Shown piece by piece: positions 38,997 to 50,400 of a stretch of DNA of 64,000 bases (positions within the stretch are counted from its first letter, which is position 1; each line of letters starts with the position of its first letter). Source of the DNA: Morella rubra (Eukaryota > Streptophyta > Magnoliopsida > Fagales > Myricaceae); the NCBI GenBank assembly GCA_003952965.2, contig CM025854.1:26999462-27063461 (forward strand). The letters run 5' to 3'. The notes below the pieces were generated by a model. That model worked only from the letters and a program-made list of their open reading frames with translations, did not search any database and was not told the origin of the DNA. Both the position numbers and the translations under genes were made by a program.

Positions 38997-39239
38997 AACC
39001 TACATCAAAATATTTAAAGGAGGTTCAAACTATTAAATTCATCACATTTAACTTTAAAATTATTAAAATGGATCATCGTTTTAACCGTAAATATTGTGTC
39101 ACGTAATTTATTTTCTTCATATTTCAATAGTCAAATCTTATAATAAGACTAACATTTAACATTTTGATAGTTTTAAGATTAAATGTGACTCCTTTAATTT
39201 GATAGTTTGAACATTTTTTTGATATTTTGATGTAAATTT
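38997..39239. mobile_element. inverted-repeat MITE candidate
   Basis: Left arm AACCTACATCAAAATATTTA and complemented right arm AAATTTACATCAAAATATCA start about 80 bp of complementary sequence (GTTCAAACTAT, AAAGGAG, CACATTTAA, ATTAAAATG blocks). Flanks share only a diverged TTAACAC/TTTACAC. Class uncertain. Confidence 0.65.
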
Positions 39240-41277
39240 TTACACTAAAAGTAATGTTTCTCTTTTATAAAAAAAAAAAAAAAAATCTAGAAAATCAATC
39301 GTAATGTCTATAATCATGTAACAATTTTCAAGTCGAAATGGGATTATTTTGTAACTTTTGCAGCTAGCTAAGAATGACGTGACCATTATTAAGAGGCCTA
39401 TTAGAGCTAGCATGTACAAAGAGTCACTTTAAATTGTTGCCATATCTATTGTTGGCATAAATGCATTCAGTGTGTATAAGAAAGTTACAAATTAATCATT
39501 GAGGTAAATAAAGTTGTAAATTAGTCCTTGTGTTAAGGTTTCCATTAAAATCATGGCTCCCCATCTATCTTCCTCTATTTCACTAACGGTATATGCTAGT
39601 AAATTATGGGGTATACTTGAACATGTAGTACGTTATGGTTAATACTGATTAGCATATGTTGTTAGTGAAAGAGAAGGAGATAAACAAAGGGATTTGTTTT
39701 TAACTAAGAACTTATCGCATGAATTAATTTTTAACTTTTATTATTTGAGGAAAAGAATTGTGAGTACATTTATGCTAATATTGTTTTGGACAGAGCAGCA
39801 GCAACCGAAAATTTAAAACTAAAAAAAGAAAAAGAAGGGGTGGAGCATTTCTTTTGGATTTTGAACTCCCATGAAATTTTGTCACTTCGTAAGTTATTTT
39901 ATTCGAGGTTGCAAAAGTCAAATTTGGCCGACTGGATCTGGCATGCCTTTTAAAAGGAGAATGATGCGTGAAAGCGTGTCGTTTTCTTCTTATTTCACGG
40001 GAAATGTCACATTCTTTCTTCCTTTTTTTTTTCTTTTTTTTTTCTTTTTTTTTCTTTTTTTTTTTTTTTTTCGATCAGAGAATGTCCCATTCTTTCTGTT
40101 ATGTCTTTCGCATGATAAATTAGGAAAAGCGTTCACGCCAAATTTCCTCTTATATCTATAGAGATGTGCGGTCCAATATTATATAGGTCCTATTCACAAC
40201 TTATAAGGAAGGGCAAATTCTTGGTTCTAGAAGTCAGATCTCATTTATTGGATATGACTTTTTAGGTAACAACGCAATTGCTAATTATTCTTGCTGTAAT
40301 ATATATATATGGAGAATTTCGTATCGAGTTCAAATTCTTCCTATCCTTATGGTTGCCAACACAAAATTAGCGACTTATTCAAATTAATATCAAGTTATTA
40401 CGTGACACAAATGTTTAAGTGACAATATTTTCTAATATTCTTATCGCAACACATATCATAACTGTTAATAGAAATTTAGAATAGAGGTCTTTTAAAATTT
40501 AGTGTTAAAAAAAAAAATAGACACAATATAAATTCTACTGTTCAGACTGGACTCTATAATATTTAATGGAGGGCAGAAACTTGTTACATTATTTTGAAAG
40601 TTGGTAAAAAAGTAATTGGGATCCGGGCGGGTCGAGTTTCTATTCTCGATCGATCAGATACGCGGGGGGTTAACATGGGGTTTGATTGGGAAAAAGGCAA
40701 CTCATTTCCGATCGACGAGCTGGCCAGTGGATGTATCGAATTATAAGGAGAGCAATTTGGCATTCGGGTGGCGGCGTGTATGACAACCTGGTGGGCAATC
40801 GCACGTACGTTAATGGTTGCGTACAGGTAATCCGATGCGAGCGCAGCGGTCAGCCCTACTTGGAAACCATATATCCAGTTCTAAAGTTGCTCACAAAGCA
40901 CCAGCTGAAATGACCTTAACTTTTACTGTCAAAGGTGTGAAAAGAATCTTAAAGCTAGCCCACTGCTTTTTAATGGGCGCGTATGCCCAACTATGTGATT
41001 AGTCTGTTAAAGTGGGTATCGTCATTATTCAAATGCGTTTTCCGACTACTGTTTTACAAAGGTTAAAAGGAATCTCCCAAGAATTTCCACGTTTCAGACC
41101 ACACGGTTCATATCGTCGCCGATCTTTTCAACTTTAAACTACGAAGATAACCAAGGCTCGGCCCCCAGCCAAAATATAAGTCTTGTGCAAGAGTCCTGGA
41201 AATATTAAGAGCTTAGCAGAAGAGATCCTTTCTACGGGTCTTGGGCTTGTTTAGCAACTTGAGAGAGAGAGAGAGAG

Positions 41278-43188
41278 ATGGGAAACAGTATAGGAGGAAG
41301 AAAAAAAGCAAAGGTGATGAAGATTAACGGGGAAACCTTGAAGTACAAGATCCCCATGCGAGCATGGGAAGTTGTCAAGGACTACCCTGGACACGTTTTA
41401 TTGGAGTCCGAGGCTGTTAAGCACCATGGCATCCGAGCCAAGCCATTGGAGCCACAGGAAGAACTCAAGCACAAAAAGATATACTTCTTAGTAGAACTAC
41501 CGAAGTTCCCTGATCAGGAAAAGGTGCCAAAGCGGTCCAGGTCTGGCGCCATACATATGAGTGCCAAGGACAGGCTTGAGTGCTTGATGCTATCCAGGAG
41601 AACGGTTTCCGACCTTTCGATCACTAGACCGTCGAATCTTGTGCCCGATCGCTCTGGGCCGTTGAGGGTGAAAATGAGGTTGCCAAGTGCTCAAGTGGCC
41701 AAATTGGTGTCTGAAAGCAAAGACGAGGTGGAGGTGGCTGAGAAGATTTTAGATCTTTATATGGACGTCGCCGGAGATTCTAACCGGGATGTGCCAGAGG
41801 CGAAAGAGGGCATGTTAGTGCACCGGGAAGCGCCATGGAAACGGGCTCCAGGTGGCACTGGGGAGAATAAGAAGGCACATAAGGTACGTATGCTTTGAAT
41901 TTGTCCTAGTTTTCATTTACCATGTCCCGTTCGTGAAGCTTACCATCTTACTTACTAGGATTTTGAAGATTTATACTTACTAGGATTTTGAAGATTTAAG
42001 CTTTTGGTACTTGAGATTTAGCGGATAGTGTACTTGTTCACATGCATAAGAGTGTTAGAGGCGCCTTAGTTTATTAGATGCTGTCGGCTTTTGGACCGAC
42101 ATACCGCATCGCTTAAAGATGTTAAGAGCCAGTACTGCAGCGGGTGGGTTACGGGTATGTGGCTAGAATATTTAGAGGCTTTTCAATAAACCCCACTAAA
42201 AAAGGATACCACTCAATATTTAACCTGTAGATCAGTGGCCAATTTTGTTTTTGATAACAAGAGGGATGGCAAAGAGCCAAAGATCAAACAGCTGAATTGA
42301 AGTCAAATCAATGAGACCCATCTTCTAGATTAACCAATATTTGGTCCAGATATGACTTATAGCCATATCAATATATATTTCAAAACTGGAAACTTGTTGT
42401 GCACGCTTTATATATATATATACATGCTTGACAACAATTTGCTACGTATGAGTAAGAGATCCCAATAGGTATAAATTAACGAGGCTATCTAATTGGAATA
42501 TGGGGCTCAGAAGGATGTAAGATTATATGTTAACATAACAACTACAAACCCGGGGAAAGAATTATCAGAGCAGGCGCCAAAAATGTCCGTACGTAAGAGG
42601 TTACGTATTCAACCTATAACTTCTCTTTCTTAGTTAATTTTTTTGGATCCATCGACCTTGACCCTCCAATCAATTGAATTGCCCAAAAACCGGGTTGTGG
42701 TCATGAGATTACCAGCGTAAACTACGTACGCATTCTGACCACGACAGAGTCAGTCTATATCTCTTGGCAACCTCCCCGTGCTTATCCATTCGCTGCCGCT
42801 AAAGTTAAATCACGAACCATCTGGATGACGGCTAATTAGGCTGCAACCTCAAAATTTTTTGGAAACATCATTTAACGTCGACCGAAAGCAACCTTTAGAA
42901 AAAGCCTTGTAATATAATATATAGGAGAGTGATTTTTAGTGTAACATCATTTTCAATTGTTTATTATTAATATCTCTAACCCAGGAAACGTTCTGTTTGG
43001 GATTCTGTAGTTCAACTATTGATGCAATCCTTTGAACCGAGGCTACTTATATTAATGTTTCACCTTGTTGGAAATTAACCATGCATGCTGACCTGTCTTC
43101 CTTGGATCATTCAAATTTGCAGAAGCGAGTGAGTTTCGTTCCGGTAGAAGAGGAGGACAATCAATATCTAGATGCTGCTTCAAAATAG
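41278..43188 (+). CDS. DUF4228 / PADRE-domain protein, two exons
   Basis: Plant-specific family of unknown biochemical role, often stress- or pathogen-responsive. Exon 1 41278-41883, exon 2 43123-43188 (AAG|GTACGT ... TTTGCAG|AAG); 672 nt, 223 aa, stop TAG. The PADRE signature is at the start: AKVMKINGETLKYKIP, then DYPGHVLLESEAVKHHG, then a K-rich linker and IYFLVELPKF. The middle has AKDRLECLMLSRR and the GPLRVKMRLPSAQVAKLV block seen in long DUF4228 proteins. The C-terminal exon KRVSFVPVEEEDNQYL matches the conserved short tail. The MGNSIG start fits an N-myristoylation site, which would place the protein at the plasma membrane (inference). A GA tract (about 41262-41278) lies right before the ATG, as in many plant 5' UTRs. 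Start chosen as the first ATG of the conserved domain. Confidence 0.93.
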
Positions 43189-43866
43189 CAATCGACGGCT
43201 CTAATTTAGGTGTCCTTGTATCTATCCGCATGTTCTTGTCACTTATTTGTTCTTAGGCCGGAGACAATATCCCCAGTATTCTGTATACATAGGTTTTATT
43301 ATTTGAGGGAAGCCGGACTAAGGACTTGGATTTGCAGTCTCAGACGTGTCTCTCGCTGCATATCCTCAAGACTTGGTCCAATATTTGAGCATCCCATTTT
43401 GTTTGCGGTTTGTAGAACTCTAGGCAATACCAAGTGTTCATGTGCATGTTTATGGTACAAAATGCTCTGTTGCCATGGTTTGTAATTACCTACATGAGAT
43501 GGGACCGCTTTTGCATATAAGGCCAGATGAACTTTCCGATCGACAACCAAGTGGCCGTTAAGCATCAGAACGCAAAGTTTGATGGCACAATCCAGTCATC
43601 CAGATAACCAGATTATTCTCTACAATTTGAGAAATCTAGGATGGATGTTAGCAGAGTCTCACGATTATGCCCATGAATTGTACCAAAACAAATGAAAAAG
43701 TTAGCACTGCAGGTACTTCTGCTTCAAACGAAGGCCGAAGCCATCACTGATTTAGGCAAATAGACAAACCTATTCGCAAGAGTATTACCCTACGTGAGAG
43801 ACACACAACTTAATGGGTTTCGTCTTTAAGTTGGGATAAACGAACAAAAGAACCAAAAAAGGCCAG
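43189..43866. other. non-coding: DUF4228 3' flank and LINE 3' remnant
   Basis: The first part is the probable 3' UTR of the DUF4228 gene. The sequence nearer 43866 probably continues the non-LTR element (its 3' part) because it directly follows the RNase H stop on the minus strand. No separate gene seen. Confidence 0.5.
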
Positions 43867-44091
43867 TCACAAGGAGAGAGAATACAAATCACAGGAAATA
43901 ATCTCAAAAGGAATACAACTAATAGGAATATTTCCACTAAAATCCTCCGAAGCTGCCCAAGCCGCAACTTTGTGGGCCATCAAATTGGCTGTCCGAACAT
44001 GATCCAGGAATGGTCCCGCAACAAATCAATCGCCGCTACAACAACAGGCTCAATAGGACGGAAGTCGCTCGAGTTGCCATTAATAGCTTCA
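43867..44091 (-). pseudogene. LINE RNase H domain remnant, C-terminal part
   Basis: On the minus strand, from the edge of the hAT insertion downward, one frame reads AVCEAINGNSSDFRP ... LRDHSWIMFGQ. After a frameshift the next frame reads ANLMAHKVAAWAASEDFSG to a TGA at 43867-43869. 'AN..AHKLA.WA' is the hallmark C-terminus of the RNase H domain carried by plant L1-type LINEs. It continues the fragment at 50672-51230, from which it is split by the transposon at 44100-50663. It is decayed by at least one frameshift and non-functional. Confidence 0.8.
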
Positions 44092-44099
44092 CACACAGC
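44092..44099. repeat. 8-bp target-site duplication (left) CACACAGC
   Basis: Identical to 50664-50671 at the other end of the hAT element. Confidence 0.92.
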
Positions 44100-44344
44100 C
44101 AGTGGCGGATCCACTGGGGGGCGCCCGGGCGGCTCCCCCCCCCCCCTCTCTCAATTCTGCAAAACTAAAGAAATTTTTTTTTTAAATTTCTTTTTACATG
44201 TATTTGCCCTTAAGCCCAAGCCAGGCCCGCCCCCCCTCAACTTGCTGTGCCTGTGTTCCTTCTCCACAGTCTCTGAAAGTTCTCTCATTTTCAAGTGGAA
44301 GCTGCCAAATCATTGACCCTTGGGCAGAAGCCGCAGACAGCAGA

Positions 44345-44605
44345 ACTTAAATAGTGTGTGAAGCAGTGAAGGTATAACAAACTAATTGTTTTATAACCTA
44401 ATGAAACACAAAATAGAGGATAAAACTGTTAAATTACTAAAAAAAAAAAAAAAAAGTCTTTAGCAGCGGTCGCTAAAAACGTTGCTAAAGAGTGTATTTA
44501 GCTGCGTTTGTTAAAACTTAAATAGTGTGTGAAGGTATAACAAAATAATTGTTTTATAACCTAATAAAACACAAAATAGAGGATAAAACTATTAAATCAC
44601 TATAA
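44345..44605. repeat. tandem duplication spanning the left CACTA boundary
   Basis: A block beginning CTTAAATAGTGTGTGAAG and ending in GATAAAACT(G/A)TTAAAT occurs at about 44346-44434 and 44517-44597. Each copy is followed by (C/T)ACT, an A-run and GTCTTTAG(C/T)GGCGG-like transposon sequence. Flanking DNA plus transposon terminus were duplicated together. Confidence 0.85.
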
Positions 44606-45398
44606 AAAAACAGGTCTTTAGTGGCGGTTGCTAAATACACCTCTAAAAGGTGTATTTAGCGGGGTTTGTTCACAAACGCTACTATAAACCACGTTTAGCG
44701 GTGGTTTTTTAGTGGCGGTTTCTGATTTAGCAGCGTTTTTCAGCTAACAATTAGATCTTTAGCAGCGGTCTTTGTAGCGGCGGTCGCGCTAAAGACACCC
44801 TGTAGCGGCGTTTGTTGCAAAACGCCACTAAAGATCGAATTTGTAGCAGCGGTCTGTTTAGACTGCCGCTAAAGACACCTTGTAGCGGCGTTTGTTGCAA
44901 AACACCGCTAAAGATCAAACTTATAGCAGATGCTGCTAAAGATTTGGTATCTACAGCGGCGGTTACAGGGACCACCGCTGTAGGTCTAACTTTTAGCAGT
45001 GTTTGTATTAACAAACGTTGCTATAGGTATAAGTGCAATTTTTTATTTTATTAATTATAAGTTATTTAATGTTAATAATTATTTATATATTATTTATTCC
45101 TTTTAATATATAATTTTATTTTGTCATGTATTTAAAAATTTTATTTTAAGGACCTACTTAATAAAATATGGAATTAGAGGAGTGTTATGAAAATTGAAGT
45201 TGTTATATGATATATTTAAATTATAGATGGTTGTTATGGTAATTGCATATTTATTGACTAAATCTAAGTAGTTTAGAAAACATCTATTATCTTATAATGA
45301 GCATATATATTTTGAATAATTAATAATATGATACTATTTAATTATGACATATTATTTAATTTCAAACAAAAAGATATTGTGAGATTAGCTTATGTAAT

Positions 45399-47728
45399 TA
45401 AAGTACATAACTTAATATATGGTCTTAGAGGCTATGATTTATCATTAGGTATATAGGTACATACATATAAAGTACTTAGGTTAATTAGCACATATCATGT
45501 ATATGATAAACACATATAACAAATCATGCAATGTTAATGTACTAAGTATTATATATTATTACTATCAACTTATTTTAATTAAGATTATTATACTAGTTAT
45601 AAAAATAGTGTAAAATAATATGCTATTATTTATACTAACATGTATATAGCAAAACTGAAAACTTTAATTAGAGTGTAATAACAAATAAATTTTATATTAT
45701 GATATAAATATTGTTGACAACTATATTGGACGAAGAAAAAATAAAAGACAATTGAGAGGGAAATTTTCATTTAGCGCCAGAGTTTTCCCTCGCCGCTACT
45801 AGATCAAAACCCCTATTTTTTTCAATTCTCAATGTTGATCGTCAAACACGAAACCTTCATTTTCGTGGCCGCCGTCAAGCTCTGACTGTGGTTTCCCTTC
45901 TCTTTAGGGGAGTCACCCCATTTTTCTAGTGAGATGCACCCAGGTTCCAGTGTAGATCCGCAGCTGGCAGATGGGAGAGAGGGGAGATTTGTTGTTTTGG
46001 ACTCGGCTGATGACTTGTGTGTAGATCTGGGGTTAGCTGTGGCAGTGGGAGCGGCGATTCGAGTGGGTTTGTTGACAGCCATATGGGTTCGAATATAGGA
46101 GGAGATTTGAACCAGTTGGTGGCTGAAACGCCACAATCCCAAATAGGGAAGAAGGGGGTTGTGGGCACTGGTCTTTCTACGGAGAAGGAGCCACATGGTG
46201 CGGCTGTTCTTTCTTCACGAGGCAGAGAGTGGACTGAGATGGCTGTTCTTTCCAAACCGCATTCTATTTTGTTATTGATTTTTCATTCTATTTGTTTGCC
46301 TTCATCTTCGTAGGAAATTCAAGCGATTCTGGCATTTTTGTGTTGGCTCTTCTCAAGGTATGGTTGTTCATCTACTTTCTTTTAGGATTCTGGCATTTTT
46401 TGGTAGGTACATTTTTTGATATGTTTGATCGTTTTCACGTTCATTCTTACATGGGGAAAAACATGGACCGTTTTTTGTTGGTTCTGGTATTCTTCATTTT
46501 GTTCTTTGAGTTTCTTGAACTGAGATGAAAATGATAATGCTATCATCAAGTGCCCCTACCTGGGGAAAAGCATAAAATTAAAGTAAAAAAAAAAAATCGA
46601 TATAAAGATTTCAACTCTCTGCTAGTTGTAAAAAAACAAAATCTTATGAATTTGCACTCACTGTTGTTGTAATCATCTTGCACCCGTTGTTGTCTTTCAT
46701 CTTTGCACATTTGCAGGTCTTGCTGCCTTAGTTCCCCTAGGAAAATAGAATTTGCTGACTGTAGCTTTGGTTGGTGAGATATGGCTGTTTTAAAGTACAT
46801 AACTTAATATATGGTCTTAGAGGCTATGATTTGTCATTAGGTATATAGGTACATACATATAAAGTACTTAGGTTAATTAGCACATATCATGTATATGATA
46901 AACACATATAACAAATCATGCAATGTCTAAGTATTATTACTAGTACCAATGCATGCTACAATGTATTACAATTACAACAATATATGCTATTACTTTTGAA
47001 CTAACAAAGTGTAGGATGGCAGTCTCATTTGCAGTATAACTTTATTAGAGTGTAATAACAAATAAATTTTATATTGTGATATAAATATTGTTGACAACTA
47101 TCGGGGCTTTAACCCCATTTTTCTGCTATGCAGTTTTCTGGGTTCAAAGTATGCTTCAATCTGATACGTAGAGCTGTTGGCGATAATCCGATTTCGCTGA
47201 TAATTTCTCACATGGTGCGGCTGTTCTTTCTTTGGCCTGGCCTATTTTGTTATTGATTTTTCATTCTATTTGTTTGCCTTCATCTTCGTGGAAATTCAAG
47301 CGATTCTGGCAGCTCTTCTCCATCTACTTTCTTTTAGGATTCTGGCATTTTTTGGTAGGTACATTTTTTGATATGTTTGATCACGTTCATTCTTACATGG
47401 GGAAAAACATGGACTGGTATTCTTCATTTTGTTCTTTGAGTTTCTTGAACTGAGATGAAAATGATAATGCTATCATCAAGTGCCCCTACCTGGGGAAAAG
47501 CATAAAATTAAAGTAAAAAAAAAAAATCGATATAAAGATTTCAACTCTCTGCTAGTTGTAAAATTTGCACCATGTTGTTGTCTTTCATCTTGCACTTAGC
47601 CCCCTTGTGCACTTAGCCCCTCTGCTACAAGGTCTTCTGCCCTGTTCTTTATTTTGATAGGAGGGACTTAGAAATTTGCTGACTAAATTTATAGCTAGGT
47701 TGGTGATATGAGCAATGGGTTTTAAAGT
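45399..47728. repeat. internal tandem duplication of the CACTA element
   Basis: Copy 1 (45399-46790) and copy 2 (46791-47728) are colinear. Shared blocks: TAAAGTACATAACTTAATAT (45399, 46791), TTAGAGTGTAATAACAAATA (about 45667, 47045), TTTGTTATTGATTTTTCATT (about 46267, 47246) and CTACCTGGGGAAAAGCATAA (about 46556, 47488). Copy 2 has lost roughly a third of its length through internal deletions. The junction falls exactly where copy 1's TTTTAAAGT would continue. Confidence 0.88.
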
Positions 47729-47984
47729 TACAGGATCTGAGTGAACTGCTTCACCTTGATGTTCTTTTTTCAAAAAATGCTCAATTTCTTCCTTCTTTTT
47801 TTAACCCCATTTTGTGCTATGCAGTTTTCTGGGTTCAAAGTATGCTACCGGAATCTGATAAGTAAGCTTGGTATATGATGGTTGTTTCTGAATTTCATAC
47901 AAGTGTTGCGCATGCTTTTTTTGGTGGTAGGTTTGCCTGGTGGCATTTTCTTCTCATTAATATTTTTTTTCTTACCGGTATCAG

Positions 47985-48269
47985 GTGGTCCGGGCATCCA
48001 GTAGTAGTACAGAAAAAACCAACGAACCAATTGAAATTCCTCCTCCACGGCCAAAGAAGAAGAAACCCTTGCATCCTTATCCTCGCAAATCAGTTGATTC
48101 CCCTAATGGAATATCAGCTGCAAATCAATCTGAAAGATCTCCATCTCCGAATTCATTGGTGGCAGAGAAAGATACCAAACCTCCCCCTTCAGTTTTCTCT
48201 GCTGCTAGGTCAGATTCATTGGGGTCTTCAGTTTCAGTGAATATGGTATTGGTGCTAATGGTGTATTGA
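47985..48269 (+). pseudogene. captured REVEILLE/LHY-like MYB exon fragment inside CACTA element
   Basis: The open segment starts directly after an acceptor-like ..GGTATCAG and reads ASSSSTEKTNEPIEIPPPRP, then HPYPRKSVDSPNG, NQSERSPSPNSLVAEKDTK and SVFSAARSDSLGSS. 'PIEIPPPRPKRKPxHPYPRK' followed by 'NQSERSPSPN' is the conserved region just after the single MYB repeat of REVEILLE1/7-type clock-output factors. The MYB repeat (SHAQKYF) is absent. After about 48236 the similarity ends and the frame runs into a TGA at 48267. The piece lies within the transposon ends, so it is a transduplicated fragment. Intron sequence upstream (about 47870-47984) may have been copied with it. Confidence 0.82.
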
Positions 48270-49439
48270 AGCTGCTTTTGCTAATGCTAGGATTAAAGTT
48301 ATTTTTATTTTATATTAGAAACTTATGTAGACTTTTGTGTTGTAAGACTTGTAAGGCTTGGTTATTTAATCAATGATGAATTATATTTTGCTTTATTATC
48401 CTTGTTCTTAGGTTTTTACATCAATGAATTATGGTTATTAAAATAAATTTGTATTACAAATTAAAAATGCAGGTGTTTTTATAATTGTTGCAACGTTTTT
48501 TCTTTTGGGTAAAAAAAAAAAAATGCTGGCGCATATAATTGAGCTATAACAGCGTTTTTAAAGACCTATAACAGCGTTTTCTAAAACGCTGCTAAAGACT
48601 TGCATCAGTGTTTTCTAAAATGCTGTTAAAAAAATTTAAAAAAGCTCATCGGGTCTTTAGCGGCAGTCGTGATTGTCGCTATAGGTCTAGATTTTCACTA
48701 GCGGTCGCAAAAAATTCTGCTAAAACCTACAGCGATGAACATATAGCGGCGGGCACGAAAAACCGCTGCTAAAACCTATAGCAGCGTTTTTTTAGTCTAT
48801 AGCTGATTGCTGCTAAAGCCCTTTTTTTTTTTTTGTAGTGAACGTAAATCACAGGTTACCTTTCTAATTTTTCTTTCTCTTTAATGCAAAACTCTAGTTT
48901 CTTCTAGAGTGTATCCAATTCTGCTTGGTTTTGAATAGCCTGTGATAAAAAGAACTTAAAGTACTTAATGTTATAGGAATTTTTTCTACCTAATAAGACA
49001 AATTTGAAATTAAAAAAAAAAAAAAAGAATTGAAGCATTCCCAAAAGCTCAGAAATTACTTGAAGCAGCTAACCTATACCGTAAACATTTCACTTGAGAT
49101 AGTTTTGTTGTTAATGATGATAACATGCTAGTTTCATTTTTTCAGTGGTAGTAATAATTGCAGCTAATTTGTACTGTATATATGTTTTAATGTTCAATAT
49201 TCTCATTTTCAATTTTCTGATGTGGTGGCTTTAGTGTCGTTGCTATGTTGTTTTTTTAGGTTAATTTTAAAGCTTGAATTTTGCTTGGTGATGAGCTTAT
49301 TCAGGTAATTTGTATCCTAAAACCCTATTAGAAATTTAGAAAATGATCCAGCGGATTGCTAATTGATGTTGGAAGGTGATTTTTGTGAATTATTGGTGAT
49401 TGGAGGTTTTTGAAACTATTGAGAACTGTTAGGGTTTTG

Positions 49440-50400
49440 TTGTTTTGGCATCATTCCATGTCAAAATATGTCTTGATCGAGTTGTAATTTTGGTTCACAC
49501 ATTTGTTGAAGTGTTAGAGTCAATGATCTGACCAAAGTCTACATCACGTTCAACAAGCGCTCGAGCGTCCTTGAAAATTTCGTACAGAGACATCACGTTC
49601 AACCAGCGTTCAACAAGCGCTCGAGCGGCCTTGAAAATTTTCATACAGAGACATCACGTTCAACCAACGTCAACAAGCGCTCGACCGATCAGCTATGATT
49701 TCATACAGAAACACAAGCGTTCGACGAGCGCTCGACCGGCGCTCGAGCGACTTCCGGCGAATTTCAAAAATTGCTAGATTTTTGGGATTTCCTTGTGAAA
49801 GATTTGTGAAACCCTACTAGGTTTCGTGAGAGGCCGACTAGAACCATATATAGGCTTCTTTGAGAGTTTTTGGTGCCCCTCTTCCTTGAGAGAAAAACCC
49901 TAGAAGATTTGTGCTTCAAGTTATTGAGTTTTTCTCTATTCTTCCTTCGTATTACTTTGTTCCTTTCATAGTGTTGAAGGTGTGTTGAAGAACAAGGTTG
50001 TTCGTGAAGATTCTTAAGAAGAACCTCAAGGGTTAAGGTGATTGCTGCTTGGAGCAGGTCTGAGCAAAGGTGCTTAGATTATTACATCAGGGTTGTCAGA
50101 GTCAAGCAACTGGGGTTGCCCGTGTCTGAATCACTGTTGTAAGGTTTTCTTCTTAGTGGATTTTGGTGGCTGCTAGCCCGGAGTGGTTTTTCCTTTGAAT
50201 GGTTTTTCAAAGGTTTTCCACTTCGTCATCAAATCTCTTGTCTCCTTGTATGTTTGTTTAATTTCTTTACAAGTTGATTTATTGCTTTGATGATTGTGTT
50301 GGTTGATTGATATATCTAGACTGATCAATTTTAGAACTTGTTTTAAAATTGATATTGAATCATTAATTTTTAGATTTCATCTATTCACCCCCTCCAGGTA
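49440..50400. mobile_element. copia-like LTR remnant
   Basis: It begins TGTTTTGGCATCATTCC and ends near 'ctattcaccccctccaggta', resembling the ends of Ty1/copia LTRs. In between are a four-unit GC-rich tandem repeat and a segment resembling an LTR R/U5 leader ('gagagaaaaaccctagaag'). No internal gag-pol and no exact 5-bp duplication found; probably a decayed solo LTR. Annotation by resemblance only. Confidence 0.45.
49541..49760 (+). repeat. four-unit ~60-bp tandem repeat (GCGCTCGAGCG motif)
   Basis: Units start near 49541, 49590, 49651 and 49711. Each holds ACATCACGTTCAAC-like and CAAGCGCTCGA(G/C)CG motifs followed by TTTCATACAGA. A frame open through all units encodes a repeating STSARxAL peptide, but no ATG-gene context exists and it lies in a transposon remnant. 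Confidence 0.85.

Larger units (their letters stand above)
34260..41277. other. 7-kb interval with no recognisable gene
   Basis: Contains the MYB 3' flank (34260-34650), an AT-rich stretch at 34810-34845, a candidate MITE at 37102-37478, a 50-bp tandem doublet at 38248-38347, an inverted-repeat element at 38997-39239, a dispersed repeat at about 39460-39590 and a T-rich tract at 40023-40070. No open frame has family resemblance. The last few hundred bases are the promoter of the DUF4228 gene. Confidence 0.6.
44598..48840. mobile_element. non-autonomous CACTA-type transposon carrying a captured gene fragment
   Basis: The left end reads CACTATAAAAAAACAGGTCT and the complemented right end CACTACAAAAAAA. 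Subterminal regions (44620-45030 and 48540-48820) are dense in GCGGCGTTTGTTGCAAAACG and AGCGTTTTCTAAAACGCTGC-type short inverted motifs, as typical of CACTA/Spm elements. The 3-bp flanks are AAT and AAC, so the target duplication is imperfect. No transposase found. The interior contains a roughly 1.4-kb tandem duplication and a REVEILLE-like exon (47985-48236). Confidence 0.85.

Noticed and set aside
56-40913. many other short open frames (60-100 codons) scattered through introns and intergenic DNA
   Set aside because: Many lack an ATG, show no motifs or family resemblance, and have the density expected by chance in AT-rich DNA.
41278-41898. unspliced version of the DUF4228 ORF ending VRML
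   Set aside because: The last codons read into a GTACGT donor; splicing to 43123 gives the conserved KRVSFVPVEEE tail.
45822-46313. overlapping ~100-codon open frames on both strands within the CACTA element
   Set aside because: They lie inside the transposon, are compositionally Pro/Ser/Gly rich and match no family I know; possibly another captured fragment, but not supportable.
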